From assembly GCA_035532735.1 (NCBI GenBank), contig DATKQM010000014.1, positions 62,001-126,000 of the forward strand: 64,000 nucleotides of DNA, read 5' to 3'. The DNA is from Chersky-840 sp035532735 (GTDB lineage: Bacteria > Actinomycetota > Acidimicrobiia > Acidimicrobiales > UBA8190). Both the position numbers and the translations under genes were made by a program. The notes beneath the pieces are model-generated. The model did no database searches. It saw nothing but the letters and a program-made list of their open reading frames with translations, and was not told the origin of the DNA. Positions 41,830 through 50,559 of the stretch are shown here, piece by piece. Numbering within the stretch: the first letter of the stretch is position 1; the number at the start of each line of letters is the position of its first letter.

Positions 41830-43515
41830 CTATGCGGCGGCGGCGTTGGTATACGCCCGCCGCAGTGCTTCGTCGACGAAGCGCTTGACGGCGGGGGACC
41901 AGAAGAAACCCACGTGCCCGCCTGCATAGGTCTCGAACGCGGGTCGGTCCCAGTGCAGCCAGAGCCGCCGGGCGTGGCCAAAGGTCGACATCCGATCGGC
42001 GAGGCCGGCGAAGATGAACCGGCGCTCGAAGGGGACCTTGCAGTCCATGGCCAAAGGTGAGACCACCCGGTGGACCTCGTCCGCGCTGGGTCCGAGCACA
42101 CCACTGGTGTCGGCCAGCCTGGCGATGTCGGGTGGGCTGTGGCGACGCACCAGATGGGGCAGGTCGACCACCGGGATGCCGGCGATTACACAGGCGAGGT
42201 CGTCCTCGAGCGAGGCCACGATGGAGGCCACGAGCCCCCCGAGGGAATACCCGATCACTCCCACCTGCTCGGCACCTTGTTCTTCGCGTAACCAGCGGAT
42301 GATCCGGCGGACGTCCCAGGCGGCTTGGGCGACACCGTGCATGGAGTCGACCATGTCGATGGTCATGAGGTCTTCACCCCGTCCCCGACCCGAGGCGCGT
42401 GGTCCGTGCAAGGGGAGCACCGGGACCACGACGTTGATGCCCCGCCGGGCCAGTTGTGAGGCCCGGAAGGCCCGCAGGTCCATGGCCGGGTTGTTGCCCA
42501 TCCCGAGGCCGTGCGCGCACACCAACCAGGACCGGTGGTGTCGGCCCGGGACCCGCGACACCGAGGCGTGCACGGTCTGGTTGGCCTCATGCGCCATCCA
42601 TCTCGCCCATCCCGGCTCCAGAGGACTGGGCTCCCACCCGCTCGAGAACGCCACGTGCTCAAAGCCCAACCCGGCCCGGTGCTCGCTCCAGGCCTCGAGG
42701 TCGTGCGGCGGTGGCGGGTCACGGTGGTAGGTGGCGGGGCGCTCCAGCCACCCTTCTCGGTCGAACACGTCGCGCAGTCGTTGGATGTCGGCCGCCGCCG
42801 AGGCGCAATCACTCGCCTTGGGTAGAAGCTCGGGGTGCCGTAGGACCGCCACGAGCACCTCGTCGAGATAGGCCTGCAGGGCCAACCCCGGTGTGGCCCG
42901 GACCGGCACGACGGTGTCGTCGTGGGCGGCCCCCGCACTCCGGACCCTGCTCCGGGCGATGAACGACGCCACGCTGGGGGCGGCGCGCAACACGCCGGTC
43001 AGCCGGGGGTCTCCGGCCGCGCTCCGGGCGCCGAGATAGGTCCGCACCGCCAGGCGTCCCACCGACGCCAGGGACAGGCCACCAGAAGTCGTCGAGCCGG
43101 GCGCCTCGACCTCATCAGGCGTGGGGAGCCCGACACTCTCGAGGTGCGAGGCCAGACCCCCGGTCCGATCGCCGTCCCGATTGTCGACCTGATCGTCGAT
43201 CCGCAGCTCCCACAAGGGGACCCCGTCGAGGCACACGACCCGGTCCACGTCGATCACCGTGGTGTCTCTCAAGGGAGGCCGGGGCTCCCACAACGGTGCA
43301 CCGTTGTGGGACTTGGCGTGGCCGTTGACAAGAGGTGGCTGCTCCCACAATGGCGCGTCACCGAGCACTTTCCCGATCCCGTTGGCTCGGGGCTCCCACA
43401 ATGGAACGCCGTTGTGGTGCTTGGCGGTGTGGCCGTTGGTTGAAGGCCCTTGGCGGGACCGATCAACGAGGTCGATGACCGATGTCGACCCCCCGACCCA
43501 CAGCGCCTCCGGCAT
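41830..43515 (-). CDS. Alpha/beta hydrolase with N-terminal NG(V/A)PLWE repeats
   Basis: A 561-residue protein. Residues 1-110 are repetitive: HNGVPLWEPR at 34-43, GDAPLWEQP at 52-60, HNGAPLWEPR at 70-79 and DGVPLWELR at 97-105. A linker and a helical region follow, then an alpha/beta hydrolase domain from about 300: nucleophile Ser in GVIGYSLGGLVASIV, acid Asp in FAGLADRMS, and base His in GGHVGFFWSP. HGLGMG is the oxyanion strand. The repeats are not part of the hydrolase fold and may be a docking or polymerising element. The start is supported by a leaderless TAGGCT box. The substrate is unknown. Confidence 0.8.
   Translation of the reverse strand: MPEALWVGGSTSVIDLVDRSRQGPSTNGHTAKHHNGVPLWEPRANGIGKVLGDAPLWEQPPLVNGHAKSHNGAPLWEPRPPLRDTTVIDVDRVVCLDGVPLWELRIDDQVDNRDGDRTGGLASHLESVGLPTPDEVEAPGSTTSGGLSLASVGRLAVRTYLGARSAAGDPRLTGVLRAAPSVASFIARSRVRSAGAAHDDTVVPVRATPGLALQAYLDEVLVAVLRHPELLPKASDCASAAADIQRLRDVFDREGWLERPATYHRDPPPPHDLEAWSEHRAGLGFEHVAFSSGWEPSPLEPGWARWMAHEANQTVHASVSRVPGRHHRSWLVCAHGLGMGNNPAMDLRAFRASQLARRGINVVVPVLPLHGPRASGRGRGEDLMTIDMVDSMHGVAQAAWDVRRIIRWLREEQGAEQVGVIGYSLGGLVASIVASLEDDLACVIAGIPVVDLPHLVRRHSPPDIARLADTSGVLGPSADEVHRVVSPLAMDCKVPFERRFIFAGLADRMSTFGHARRLWLHWDRPAFETYAGGHVGFFWSPAVKRFVDEALRRAYTNAAAA
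43286..43311. repeat. Perfect 26-bp palindrome inside the PLWE repeat region
   Basis: The 13-base arms TCCCACAACGGTG and CACCGTTGTGGGA are exact inverted copies with no loop. It falls in the codons of one HNGAPLWEP unit. A related imperfect palindrome (CCACAATGG ... CCGTTGTGG) lies about 110 bases away in another unit. It may be a regulatory operator within the gene start, or a by-product of repeat coding. Confidence 0.8.
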
Positions 43516-43522
43516 CTCGCCG

Positions 43523-43528
43523 AGCCTA
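43523..43528 (-). promoter_or_regulatory. -10 box (TAGGCT) of the hydrolase gene
   Basis: On the minus strand TAGGCT is followed by seven bases and ATG 43515. No Shine-Dalgarno is present, so a leaderless transcript is likely. Confidence 0.6.
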
Positions 43529-43587
43529 GGACGCGCGCCGGAGAAATTCGGGGTTTTCCGTTGGCCGTCAACGCGGGCGGCAACCGT

Positions 43588-43622
43588 GCGGTACTTGGGG
43601 CGCGGCGAGCCCCAAGTACCGC
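43588..43622 (-). terminator. Strong hairpin after the beta-helix gene
   Basis: A perfect 14-base-pair stem (GCGGTACTTGGGGC paired with GCCCCAAGTACCGC) encloses a seven-base loop. It lies 45 bases downstream of the beta-helix stop and upstream of the hydrolase promoter. There is no T-run, but the stem is long and GC-rich. Confidence 0.7.
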
Positions 43623-43666
43623 TGCTTCGGGTTGGCTAGCTCTTGGGAGGTCCTGACCGGGTCGCC

Positions 43667-44992
43667 CTAGTTGTTGGCCGAGACCGACGTGGTCACGTCA
43701 TGGAACGAATTGTCGTCCAGCCCGTGCGCCGTCACCGGTGAGCTCAGCCAGATCCCGACCTGGTTGTCGAAGATGTGGTTGTGGGCGATCCGCAAGCTCA
43801 CGGTCGTGCCCCCCGAGAACACCAGCACGCCGGTCGTCGCCATGTCGGTGACACCCGGGGGTGCGGGTGGGGGACTCGAGTCGAGGGGGTCGCCCCCGGT
43901 GTTGTTCTTGCCGATCCAGTTGCCTACGACGTTGTTCCCGTTCAGGTCCTCGAACTGCCCGGGCCCGAGGGTGTGGGCGTGCATCGTTACCCCGGAGAGC
44001 TCGTTGCCGGCGATGTAGTTGTCGATGACCCAGTTGTTGTAGGACGCCGTCCCCGGTCCGGCGTTGGCGAACAGGACGCCGGCGCCCTCGCCAGCCGTGC
44101 CGTTGGCGGTGATCCGGTTGTCCTCGATGACGTTGTTGTAGACGCCGGCGACCGACGGCTGCGGCTTGCCGTTGGCGTCAAGGGCGTTGCCGTTGTGGCT
44201 CGGAACAGTGATCCCGCAGTCGGAGAGGTTCTTCGTGACCGTGTTGCCCTCGATCAGATTGTCGTGGGTGGGACCGAGGTCGTCGGAGAGGAGGATCCCT
44301 CCGGAGTTGCCGCTCACAAAGTTGTCACTCACGACTGACCAGCCCACGCCTCCGATCAAGTGGATCCCCTCACCGCAGTCACCGGGGATCTGACCATTGG
44401 CGGCGCACTGGAAGTAGGTCGAGACCGCTGGGACACCTCCACCGAGGTCGTTGTTCACGACCCGGTCGTGGTTGATGTCAACATGGGCGATAGGGGCGCC
44501 GAGCCCGGCCGCGATGATTCCCTCGCCCATGGCGCCCGTGACGGTGAGGTTCTCGACCTCGACGTTGGAGCTGATGATGATCACAGCGGCGAAGATGGTG
44601 ATGTCGGGGCCGGGAGGCATGGGCACCGAGAAGGTCGGGGTGACGCCGGTCTCGTCGATGGTGGCGTTGTTCCGACCTTCGATCGACAACGGTTGGCTGA
44701 TCACCACCTGCTCGTGATAGGTGCCTCCGCACACCTCGATCGTGGACCACGGGCTCGCCGCACTGACCGCCGCGCCGATTGTCGAATATCCAGCGGAGTT
44801 GCACGACTCGTCGGGGTTCCCCGTCTGGCCTGAGGGTGACACGAACAGTGTGGCGGGACCGTTGTGATGGTGGTCCCCGTGGAACGATCCACCGTTGCCG
44901 TCGGCAAATGCGGTCCCTGCGCCAGTGAATGCCACAGTCCCCACGACCAGCGCGGCCACGAGTAGTGATCCAGCGGTACGGGCGAGTTTCAC
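43667..44992 (-). CDS. Secreted right-handed beta-helix repeat protein
   Basis: About 441 residues with a signal peptide (VKLARTAGSLLVAALVVGTVAFTGAGTAFA). The mature part has a repeating beta-helix pattern: YSTIGAAVSAASPWSTIEVCGGTYHEQVVIS, then many N-rich rungs such as NNVIEDNRITANG, NNWVIDNYIAGNELSGVTM and LRIAHNHIFDNQVGIWLSS. This is the NosD/pectate-lyase-like fold, used by polysaccharide lyases and surface proteins. No catalytic triad is evident. GTG 44992 is chosen over TTG 45016 because it gives a clean signal peptide with a G-rich site upstream. Confidence 0.83.
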   Translation of the reverse strand: MKLARTAGSLLVAALVVGTVAFTGAGTAFADGNGGSFHGDHHHNGPATLFVSPSGQTGNPDESCNSAGYSTIGAAVSAASPWSTIEVCGGTYHEQVVISQPLSIEGRNNATIDETGVTPTFSVPMPPGPDITIFAAVIIISSNVEVENLTVTGAMGEGIIAAGLGAPIAHVDINHDRVVNNDLGGGVPAVSTYFQCAANGQIPGDCGEGIHLIGGVGWSVVSDNFVSGNSGGILLSDDLGPTHDNLIEGNTVTKNLSDCGITVPSHNGNALDANGKPQPSVAGVYNNVIEDNRITANGTAGEGAGVLFANAGPGTASYNNWVIDNYIAGNELSGVTMHAHTLGPGQFEDLNGNNVVGNWIGKNNTGGDPLDSSPPPAPPGVTDMATTGVLVFSGGTTVSLRIAHNHIFDNQVGIWLSSPVTAHGLDDNSFHDVTTSVSANN

Positions 44993-45254
44993 GTGTCCCC
45001 CCAAAGCGATTTGCAATTCCGGCGCCGCGGTATCGGTGCCGAACGGGCTTCTCGAGTCGTGATCTTCGTGCGTCGGCTCGGGAGCGTCAATTCAGCGTGT
45101 GGGCGCTGCGGTCACGCGGACCCCCGACACGGTCGGTGACGGTGAAGGTCTGCGGAAAGCGATTGTTCAACTGATCCACGAGTCTCGCGGCCCTCTCAGC
45201 CCCCGCGTACCTCGTGCACCCCGTAGACCACGGTGTCCCCACGTACCTCGCGCT

Positions 45255-45671
45255 TCATTTGGCGCGGTCGAGGATGACGACAGGGATCTGGCGCGACGTC
45301 TTTGTTTCGTATTCGGCAAAGGCCGGACTGTCACGCTTCTGGTCTTCCCAGATGGGCCCCCGCTCCGCGTCGTCGGCGACGCGGGCCACGACGGGGATGG
45401 TCTCGGTCCCCACCTCGACGGTGGTATAGGGATGGGCGCGCAGGTTGTAGTACCAGTCGGGGTTGGTGGGCGCTCCCCCCTTCGACGCGAAGACGACCAA
45501 CGAGTCGCCCACCTTCCGGTATGCGACGGGATTGACCCGTTCGGCGCCGGTCTTGGCGCCTTTGTGGTGAAGCAGGAGCACCTGGGCGCCTTCGAAGGGC
45601 CCACCGAGCTTGCCGCTGTTGGCATGGAACTCCTCGATGAGATTCGTGTTGAAATCGTTTACCCCTGCCAC
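45255..45671 (-). CDS. F420-dependent nitroreductase-family protein (DDN-like)
   Basis: A 138-residue split-barrel protein: NLIEEFHANSGKLGGPFEGAQVLLLHHKGAKTGAERVNPVAYRKVGDSLVVFASKGGAPTNPDWYYNLRAHPYTTVEVGTETIPVVARV. HHKGAKTGAERVNP and the GGAPTNPDWYYNL segment are family hallmarks. It probably uses F420H2. GTG 45671 has AGGAGG five bases upstream. It is a single gene on the minus strand. Confidence 0.9.
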   Translation of the reverse strand: MAGVNDFNTNLIEEFHANSGKLGGPFEGAQVLLLHHKGAKTGAERVNPVAYRKVGDSLVVFASKGGAPTNPDWYYNLRAHPYTTVEVGTETIPVVARVADDAERGPIWEDQKRDSPAFAEYETKTSRQIPVVILDRAK

Positions 45672-45753
45672 GGTCTCCTCCTGGCCATCGTTCGCTCAAC
45701 TCCCTGAAACGCCAGAGAGCCAGAAGAGATTCCGATCAACCCGTGTGGGCGGC

Positions 45754-46164
45754 TCAGTCCCTGAGTGCGTCGTCGGGGTGGGCGTAGGTCTTGAGCTCGA
45801 TGGCGTTGCCGCTGGGGTCGGCCACCATGGCTTTGTGCTGCTCGCGGGGGGTGCCGGCGTGGTCGGTGGCGGGCGGCCGGAGGAACACGGTGCCATCGGC
45901 ACGGAGGCGGTCGACCAGTGCGCGCCACGCTTGGTCCGTGAGCGTCACCCCGAAGTGCCGGACCCCTTGATGCTCGGGGGCGAGCACCTCGGCGGGCCGC
46001 TCGTGCAGGGTGAGCTGGGCACCGAAGAAGAAGACGTCGATGGCCCGTTCCATGACCCGACCCGGCTCGCAGCCGAGCACGTCCACGTAGAAGTGCCGGG
46101 ACTCCTCCAGGTCGCGCACCGGCATCGAGAGGTGGAGGATGGCCTCACCCGGCGCGAACTTCAC
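45754..46164 (-). CDS. VOC-family (glyoxalase/bleomycin resistance fold) protein
   Basis: A 136-residue protein with two beta-alpha-beta-beta-beta modules: EAILHLSMPVRDLEESRHFYVDVLGCEPGRV and VRHFGVTLTDQAWRALVDRLRADG ... EQHKAMVADPSGNAIELKTYA. Candidate metal ligands are His in ILHLSM, His in VRHFGV and Glu in IELKTY. The family includes lyases, dioxygenases and isomerases. GTG 46164 follows GGAGG and overlaps the MFS stop, making it the last gene of the lyase-kinase operon. Confidence 0.85.
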   Translation of the reverse strand: MKFAPGEAILHLSMPVRDLEESRHFYVDVLGCEPGRVMERAIDVFFFGAQLTLHERPAEVLAPEHQGVRHFGVTLTDQAWRALVDRLRADGTVFLRPPATDHAGTPREQHKAMVADPSGNAIELKTYAHPDDALRD

Positions 46165-47339
46165 AGGACTCCTCCGATGTCTCGTCGCCGCAAGACCACT
46201 GCCGTGATCGCCATTGTTGCCGCTAGAAGGAGGTAGGGGACAGCGTCGGCCGTCGCCTGGGCGAGCGCCCCGCTGGCCGCCGCCGCCACGCCCTGGCCCG
46301 ATGCCCAGGCCAGGTTCCCCATGCCGTAGGCCAGGCCGTGATGCAGCTCCCGACGTTCCGCGCCGTCGCCGATCATCGTGGCCGCGGGCACGAACAATGT
46401 CCCGAAGGCGGGCAGCCCGATCACGAGGAGGACGGCGAGGACGGGGAGGGGGCGGAGCCACGGTGCGAGCACGGCCACGGCGATGGCCGCCATGAGCGAC
46501 AGGCGCACCGGGACCATGCGACCCCGTCGGTCCGCCAGGCGGCCGACCAAGGGCGCCAGGACGACTTCGACCGCGGCCGAACCCAGGAACACGCCGGCAA
46601 TGACGAGTGCGTCGGCACCGAGCCGGTTGAGCCGTAGCGGGGCGAGCACGTCGACGACGCCGAGGGCGAGCCCGGCCACGAACGTCAACCACAGCCCCAC
46701 GGAGATAGCGGGCTCGGAGATCGCCGGCAACGCGCTGCGCAGGGTCTGGCGCGTGGCGACGACTGGTTTGGGGACGAGAAGGCTCGCCACCATGAGCGTG
46801 CCGCCGGCCACCGTGGCTGCTGCGAAGGCCGGCCCGGTTCCCACGTGGCTGGCCACGGCGCCGATGACCGGGCCGAGAAGGGCGCCACCGACCGCGGCAG
46901 CGAATGCCGTGCCGAGCGCGGCACCCCGTCGCTCCGCGGTGGCCGCCGCCGCCAGCCAGGCGAGCCCGCCCGCCCAAGTGCAGGCACCGGCGACGCCCTG
47001 GACGAATCGGGCCATGTCGAGGAGTGCCAGCGAGTGCGCATACCCGAAGACGAGGCTCGCCCCACTCATGGCGGCCAATCCGATCAGCACCGCCGGTCGG
47101 ACGCCGAGACGGCTGGCGAGAACACCGCCGGGGACCGCGCCGAGGAGAGTCCCAATAGGGTACGACGCCACCAGGATGCCGGCTTGGCCTTTGGAGAGGC
47201 CGAGATTGTGGACGTAATGGGGGAGCAGCGGGGTCAGCGCGGTGAAGAACACCGTGTCGACGAGGACCACCGCGCTCACGAGCACGACCAGTCCGGGTGC
47301 GACCCCCGATCGTCCGGGAGGACGCGCCCGCGCTGTCAT
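46161..47339 (-). CDS. MFS transporter
   Basis: A 392-residue protein with twelve predicted transmembrane helices. The MFS motif-A-like loop is ASRLGVRPAVLIG in the first half and GRLADRRGRMVPVRLS in the second. The direction and substrate are not readable. It lies four bases after the FGGY kinase and overlaps the VOC gene, so it probably carries the substrate or product of the same pathway. The start ATG 47339 is chosen because upstream codons lie within the kinase gene. Confidence 0.86.
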   Translation of the reverse strand: MTARARPPGRSGVAPGLVVLVSAVVLVDTVFFTALTPLLPHYVHNLGLSKGQAGILVASYPIGTLLGAVPGGVLASRLGVRPAVLIGLAAMSGASLVFGYAHSLALLDMARFVQGVAGACTWAGGLAWLAAAATAERRGAALGTAFAAAVGGALLGPVIGAVASHVGTGPAFAAATVAGGTLMVASLLVPKPVVATRQTLRSALPAISEPAISVGLWLTFVAGLALGVVDVLAPLRLNRLGADALVIAGVFLGSAAVEVVLAPLVGRLADRRGRMVPVRLSLMAAIAVAVLAPWLRPLPVLAVLLVIGLPAFGTLFVPAATMIGDGAERRELHHGLAYGMGNLAWASGQGVAAAASGALAQATADAVPYLLLAATMAITAVVLRRRDIGGVL

Positions 47340-47343
47340 CGGA

Positions 47344-48957
47344 TCAGTATGGCCGGGATGGTTCGGCCGAGATCCGGGGCCGGTTGAGGCGGGCAAACAT
47401 CGGCTTCTGCGAGCGGTAGAGCTTGGGGAACTCGTTGAAGAGGCGGTCATAGGTGGCCGTGTTGGCGCCATCAGGCTCGTACCGGGCATCGATGGAGACG
47501 AGCCCGTCGATTTCCTCGAGGTCCACCTCCCCCAGGGCCAAAGCCGCGAACAGCGCCGCACCGCGCAGGTTGGCGTGCAAGGGCGCGGCGACGCGTTCGA
47601 TGGTTCGTCCCATGACATCGGCATGAATCTGGCACCACAGGTCCGAGCTGGCACCGCCTCCGATCACGCGCAGGGGATCGAGTCGGCGCTTGGCGAATCG
47701 CTCCACCGCATCATGGAGCCACCGACTGTTGAAGGCCACGCCTTCGAGCACAGCCCGGACCAGGTGCGCCCGCGTGGTGGCGAGCGACATGTTGTGAAAG
47801 CCGGCCCGGGCCTTGCGGTCGTCGACCGGAGACCGCTCCCCGGCCAACCACGGGGTGAAGACGACGTCCCCACTGCCCGCCGGCACCGACCCCGCCAACG
47901 TGGTCAGGGCATCGAAGCTGGGCGCAGTGCCCGGCGGTGGGTCGAAGAGGCCGTCACCGGGCCCGATCACGTTGTCTCGCAACCACTCCAGGCACAGGCC
48001 GCCGGTGTCGTGGTTGTCGGCGATCAGATATCGACCCGGACTGAGTCCGGGCACCGATGCGATCTGATGCACGGCGTCGGTCTTCTTCATCGGCACCGGA
48101 CAACTGATCCACGACGTGGTGCTGATCACGAGGTGGGTCTGGTAGTCGAGGACCGCTCCCGAGCCGACCGCCGCGGAGTGGAGATCCGGGGTCCCCGTTA
48201 CCACTCGGACGCCCTGGGGGAGGCCGAGCTCGTCAGCCACCTCGCCACGCACCTCGCCCACCACCGAGCCCGTGGGCACCAGGGGCGGGAGCTTCTCGGC
48301 GGGCACCCCGGCGCGTCGAACGAGGTCGCGGTCATAGACGAGACGGTCGGGCTTTCGGTTGTCGGTCAGCCACGCGGCAGTCATCGAGGCGGGGGAGGCC
48401 GCGGCGATGCCCGTGAACCGCATCGACAGGTAGTCGACCGGCTCCAGGTACCACCTGGCTCTTTGCGCTGTGGCCGGCTCGTCGTGTTCAAGGTAGAGCA
48501 TGTGCCCGATGGGGTCGGAACCCGACGTCGAAGGCGCGCCGCCGCTGTGTCGCACCCACCGCCACAACGTCAGAGGGGCGTATCCCGACACGGGCCCTCC
48601 CACGGCACGACGGGTATGGGGGCCCCCACGGCTGTCCATCCACATCACACAGTCACCGACGGGTCGCCCGTCCTCGTCGACGGGGACCGTGCTTGCCCAT
48701 TGCCCGGTGCACGACACCGCCACGACCTGGTCAGGCCGGACCACGCCGCTCGCCATCGCCCGCCGAGAGGCATCCGCGATCACGCTCCACCACTCCTCAG
48801 CGTCTTGGACCGAACCACCGGCGCCGAACAAACGGGTGGTGAGTGTCACATGGTCGCTCCACGCCACCGAGCCGGTGAGCGACACGAGGCCGATCTTCGG
48901 TCCGCCTGTCCCCAGGTCGACGGCGAGGACGAACCGCTCGTGGCGCGCCAGGGTCAC
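47344..48957 (-). CDS. FGGY-family carbohydrate kinase
   Basis: A 537-residue kinase of the xylulokinase/glycerol kinase superfamily. The N-terminal phosphate motif is VLAVDLGTGGPKIGLVS, the second is VAVSCTGQWASTVPVDEDGRPVGDCVMWMDSRGG, and the C-terminal FGGY-type signature is FNSRWLHDAVERFAKRRLDPLRVIGGGASSDLWCQIHADVMGRTI. It would phosphorylate a sugar or polyol with ATP. GTG 48957 overlaps the stop of the upstream lyase-like gene. The natural substrate is unknown; its pairing with an S1P-lyase-like enzyme is unusual. Confidence 0.88.
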   Translation of the reverse strand: MTLARHERFVLAVDLGTGGPKIGLVSLTGSVAWSDHVTLTTRLFGAGGSVQDAEEWWSVIADASRRAMASGVVRPDQVVAVSCTGQWASTVPVDEDGRPVGDCVMWMDSRGGPHTRRAVGGPVSGYAPLTLWRWVRHSGGAPSTSGSDPIGHMLYLEHDEPATAQRARWYLEPVDYLSMRFTGIAAASPASMTAAWLTDNRKPDRLVYDRDLVRRAGVPAEKLPPLVPTGSVVGEVRGEVADELGLPQGVRVVTGTPDLHSAAVGSGAVLDYQTHLVISTTSWISCPVPMKKTDAVHQIASVPGLSPGRYLIADNHDTGGLCLEWLRDNVIGPGDGLFDPPPGTAPSFDALTTLAGSVPAGSGDVVFTPWLAGERSPVDDRKARAGFHNMSLATTRAHLVRAVLEGVAFNSRWLHDAVERFAKRRLDPLRVIGGGASSDLWCQIHADVMGRTIERVAAPLHANLRGAALFAALALGEVDLEEIDGLVSIDARYEPDGANTATYDRLFNEFPKLYRSQKPMFARLNRPRISAEPSRPY

Positions 48958-50345
48958 TCCTCCCCGGGGACCTGTTGGTACCCGTCCATCATGTCGGCCA
49001 TGACCGCCTTGATGAAGCTGTCGGCCTCGTCGGTCATCCCGCCCACGACGCCGCCGTAGATGGCACCGGATTTGGGCGCCTCGTCCTTGTGCTCCTGCGC
49101 GTACACCACGGCGTCGGCGAGGTCGACGGCGAAGGCCTCGGCCACACCGGCCTGGGTCTGAGGTCGGGTCACCGCCATGTGGAGCGCGTTCGGGTACTGC
49201 TGGCCGTTGAGCCGCCACCCCCGCAGTCGCATGAAGTCATTGACGTGGTAGACGTCGAAGACATCAGAGGTGAAGCTGAACAGGAACGTCGGCTTGCCAC
49301 GGAGCTTGAGCTCGGGATGCGAGCGGACCGCGCCCTGCATGGCTTCGGCGGTCTCGAAGATCCGTCGGGCGTGGTTGCGATATCCCTCCCGACCGAGGTG
49401 CACCATCGACGCCCACGTGGCGGCGAGCAGCCCGCCCGAGCGCGATCCCTCCATGCCCGGAGAGCAGTACTTCCCGCCGCTCCAGTCGGTCAGGAAGAAG
49501 TACTGGGAGTTGCGCAGGGTCTGGTCGCGGAAGGTCAGCACCGACGTGCCCTTCAACGCGTAGCCGTACTTGTGGGTGTCGGCGGACATGGAGGTGACCC
49601 CGGGCACGCGGTAGTCGAAGACCGGGATGTCGTACCCGAGCTCCTGGCCGAAGGGGAGGATGAACCCGCCCAGGCAACTGTCGACGTGGAGCCCTACGCC
49701 GTGGCGCAGCGCCACATCGGAGAGCTGTTCGATGGGATCGACGGTTCCGTAGCCGTAGTTGCAGGCCGAGCCGATGATGGCGACGGTCTGGTCGTCGATG
49801 TTCTTGTCGACCCAGTCGACGTCGACGAGCGTGGACTGGGGGTCGACCGGCGCCCGGCGCAACTCGATGCCGAAGAGATGGCACGCCTTGTCGAAGGCCG
49901 GGTGGGCGGTCTCGGGCTTGATGACGTTGGGTCGGGTCACGCCGCGCTCCTGATTGGCCTGCTCCCGATAGGCCAGCATGGCGTGGGCGATGCTCCCCGT
50001 GCCCCCGGTGGTCACGAGGCCTGCCGGTGTCGAGCCCGTCACCGCCTCGGCGTGGAGAAGGTCGAGTGTCATGGCGATGACCTCGGCTTCGAACTTGGTG
50101 GAGCTCGGGCACATGTCGCGCTGTAGCGAGTTGACGTGCGCGAACAACCCGAAGGCGTTGTTGAGGAAGTGATAGTGGTCGTGGTCGCCGCAGTACATCG
50201 TCCCCGAGCACTTCCCGGTCTCCCAGAACGCGTCCTCTTCCTTCGCCATCACCTCGAGCTCACCGAGGATCTCCTGATGGCTCCGCCCCGCGTCGGGGAG
50301 CCGACGGTTGATCTCGAAGCGGTCGTGATACGGGAAGCTGCTCAT
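48954..50345 (-). CDS. Sphingosine-1-phosphate-lyase-like PLP enzyme
   Basis: A 463-residue group II PLP decarboxylase-fold protein. The PLP lysine is Lys259 in SADTHKYGYALKG; Asp222 in HVDSCLGGF pairs with the pyridine nitrogen. VFDYRVPGVTSMSADTHKYGYALKGTSVL, TDWSGGKYCSPGMEGSRSGGLLAATWASMVHLGREGY closely follow the sphingosine-1-phosphate lyase subgroup rather than glutamate decarboxylases. Lyases of this group cleave phosphorylated amino alcohols to an aldehyde and phosphoethanolamine. It has no membrane anchor. It heads a four-gene operon with a kinase. The ATG has GGAGGG nine bases upstream, within a duplicated 22-bp element. Confidence 0.87.
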   Translation of the reverse strand: MSSFPYHDRFEINRRLPDAGRSHQEILGELEVMAKEEDAFWETGKCSGTMYCGDHDHYHFLNNAFGLFAHVNSLQRDMCPSSTKFEAEVIAMTLDLLHAEAVTGSTPAGLVTTGGTGSIAHAMLAYREQANQERGVTRPNVIKPETAHPAFDKACHLFGIELRRAPVDPQSTLVDVDWVDKNIDDQTVAIIGSACNYGYGTVDPIEQLSDVALRHGVGLHVDSCLGGFILPFGQELGYDIPVFDYRVPGVTSMSADTHKYGYALKGTSVLTFRDQTLRNSQYFFLTDWSGGKYCSPGMEGSRSGGLLAATWASMVHLGREGYRNHARRIFETAEAMQGAVRSHPELKLRGKPTFLFSFTSDVFDVYHVNDFMRLRGWRLNGQQYPNALHMAVTRPQTQAGVAEAFAVDLADAVVYAQEHKDEAPKSGAIYGGVVGGMTDEADSFIKAVMADMMDGYQQVPGEE

Positions 50346-50389
50346 GGCGTGGTGCCCTCCGGTGCAAGGCGTGGTGCCCTCCGGTGCAA
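50346..50389 (-). repeat. Duplicated 22-bp element carrying the ribosome binding site
   Basis: Two perfect, adjacent 22-base units directly abut the ATG of the lyase-like gene. On the minus strand each contains CCGGAGGGCACC, a Shine-Dalgarno. The proximal copy is correctly spaced (nine bases) from the start, and the distal copy would be a standby site. Confidence 0.9.
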
Positions 50390-50435
50390 GAGGGTGGTCG
50401 GGTGGTCCCGACCGCGGTGATCTCCGACCTTGCCC

Positions 50436-50441
50436 ACTGTA
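50436..50441 (-). promoter_or_regulatory. Candidate -10 box (TACAGT) of the lyase-kinase operon
   Basis: TACAGT on the minus strand lies about 90 bases before ATG 50345, upstream of the duplicated ribosome-site element. No -35 box was recognised. Confidence 0.35.
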
Positions 50442-50559
50442 CGACAACGCCCGCACTCGCCCCGCTGGGGCCTCGGCGACGGAGGGTCTCTTGACACCCC
50501 GAAACGCTGAGATGGTCCTGGACAACGGCGTCGACACCTGCGGCGACCGAGGAGGCATC

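Noticed and set aside
46165..46977. Long N-terminal extension of the VOC protein
   Set aside because: It is antiparallel-free but out of frame with the MFS gene that occupies the same strand; the VOC fold begins at GTG 46164 with a Shine-Dalgarno.
48954..50345. Glutamate decarboxylase assignment
   Set aside because: The residues around the PLP lysine and the TDWSGGKY...GSRSGG segment follow the sphingosine-1-phosphate lyase subgroup, so decarboxylation of glutamate is not favoured.
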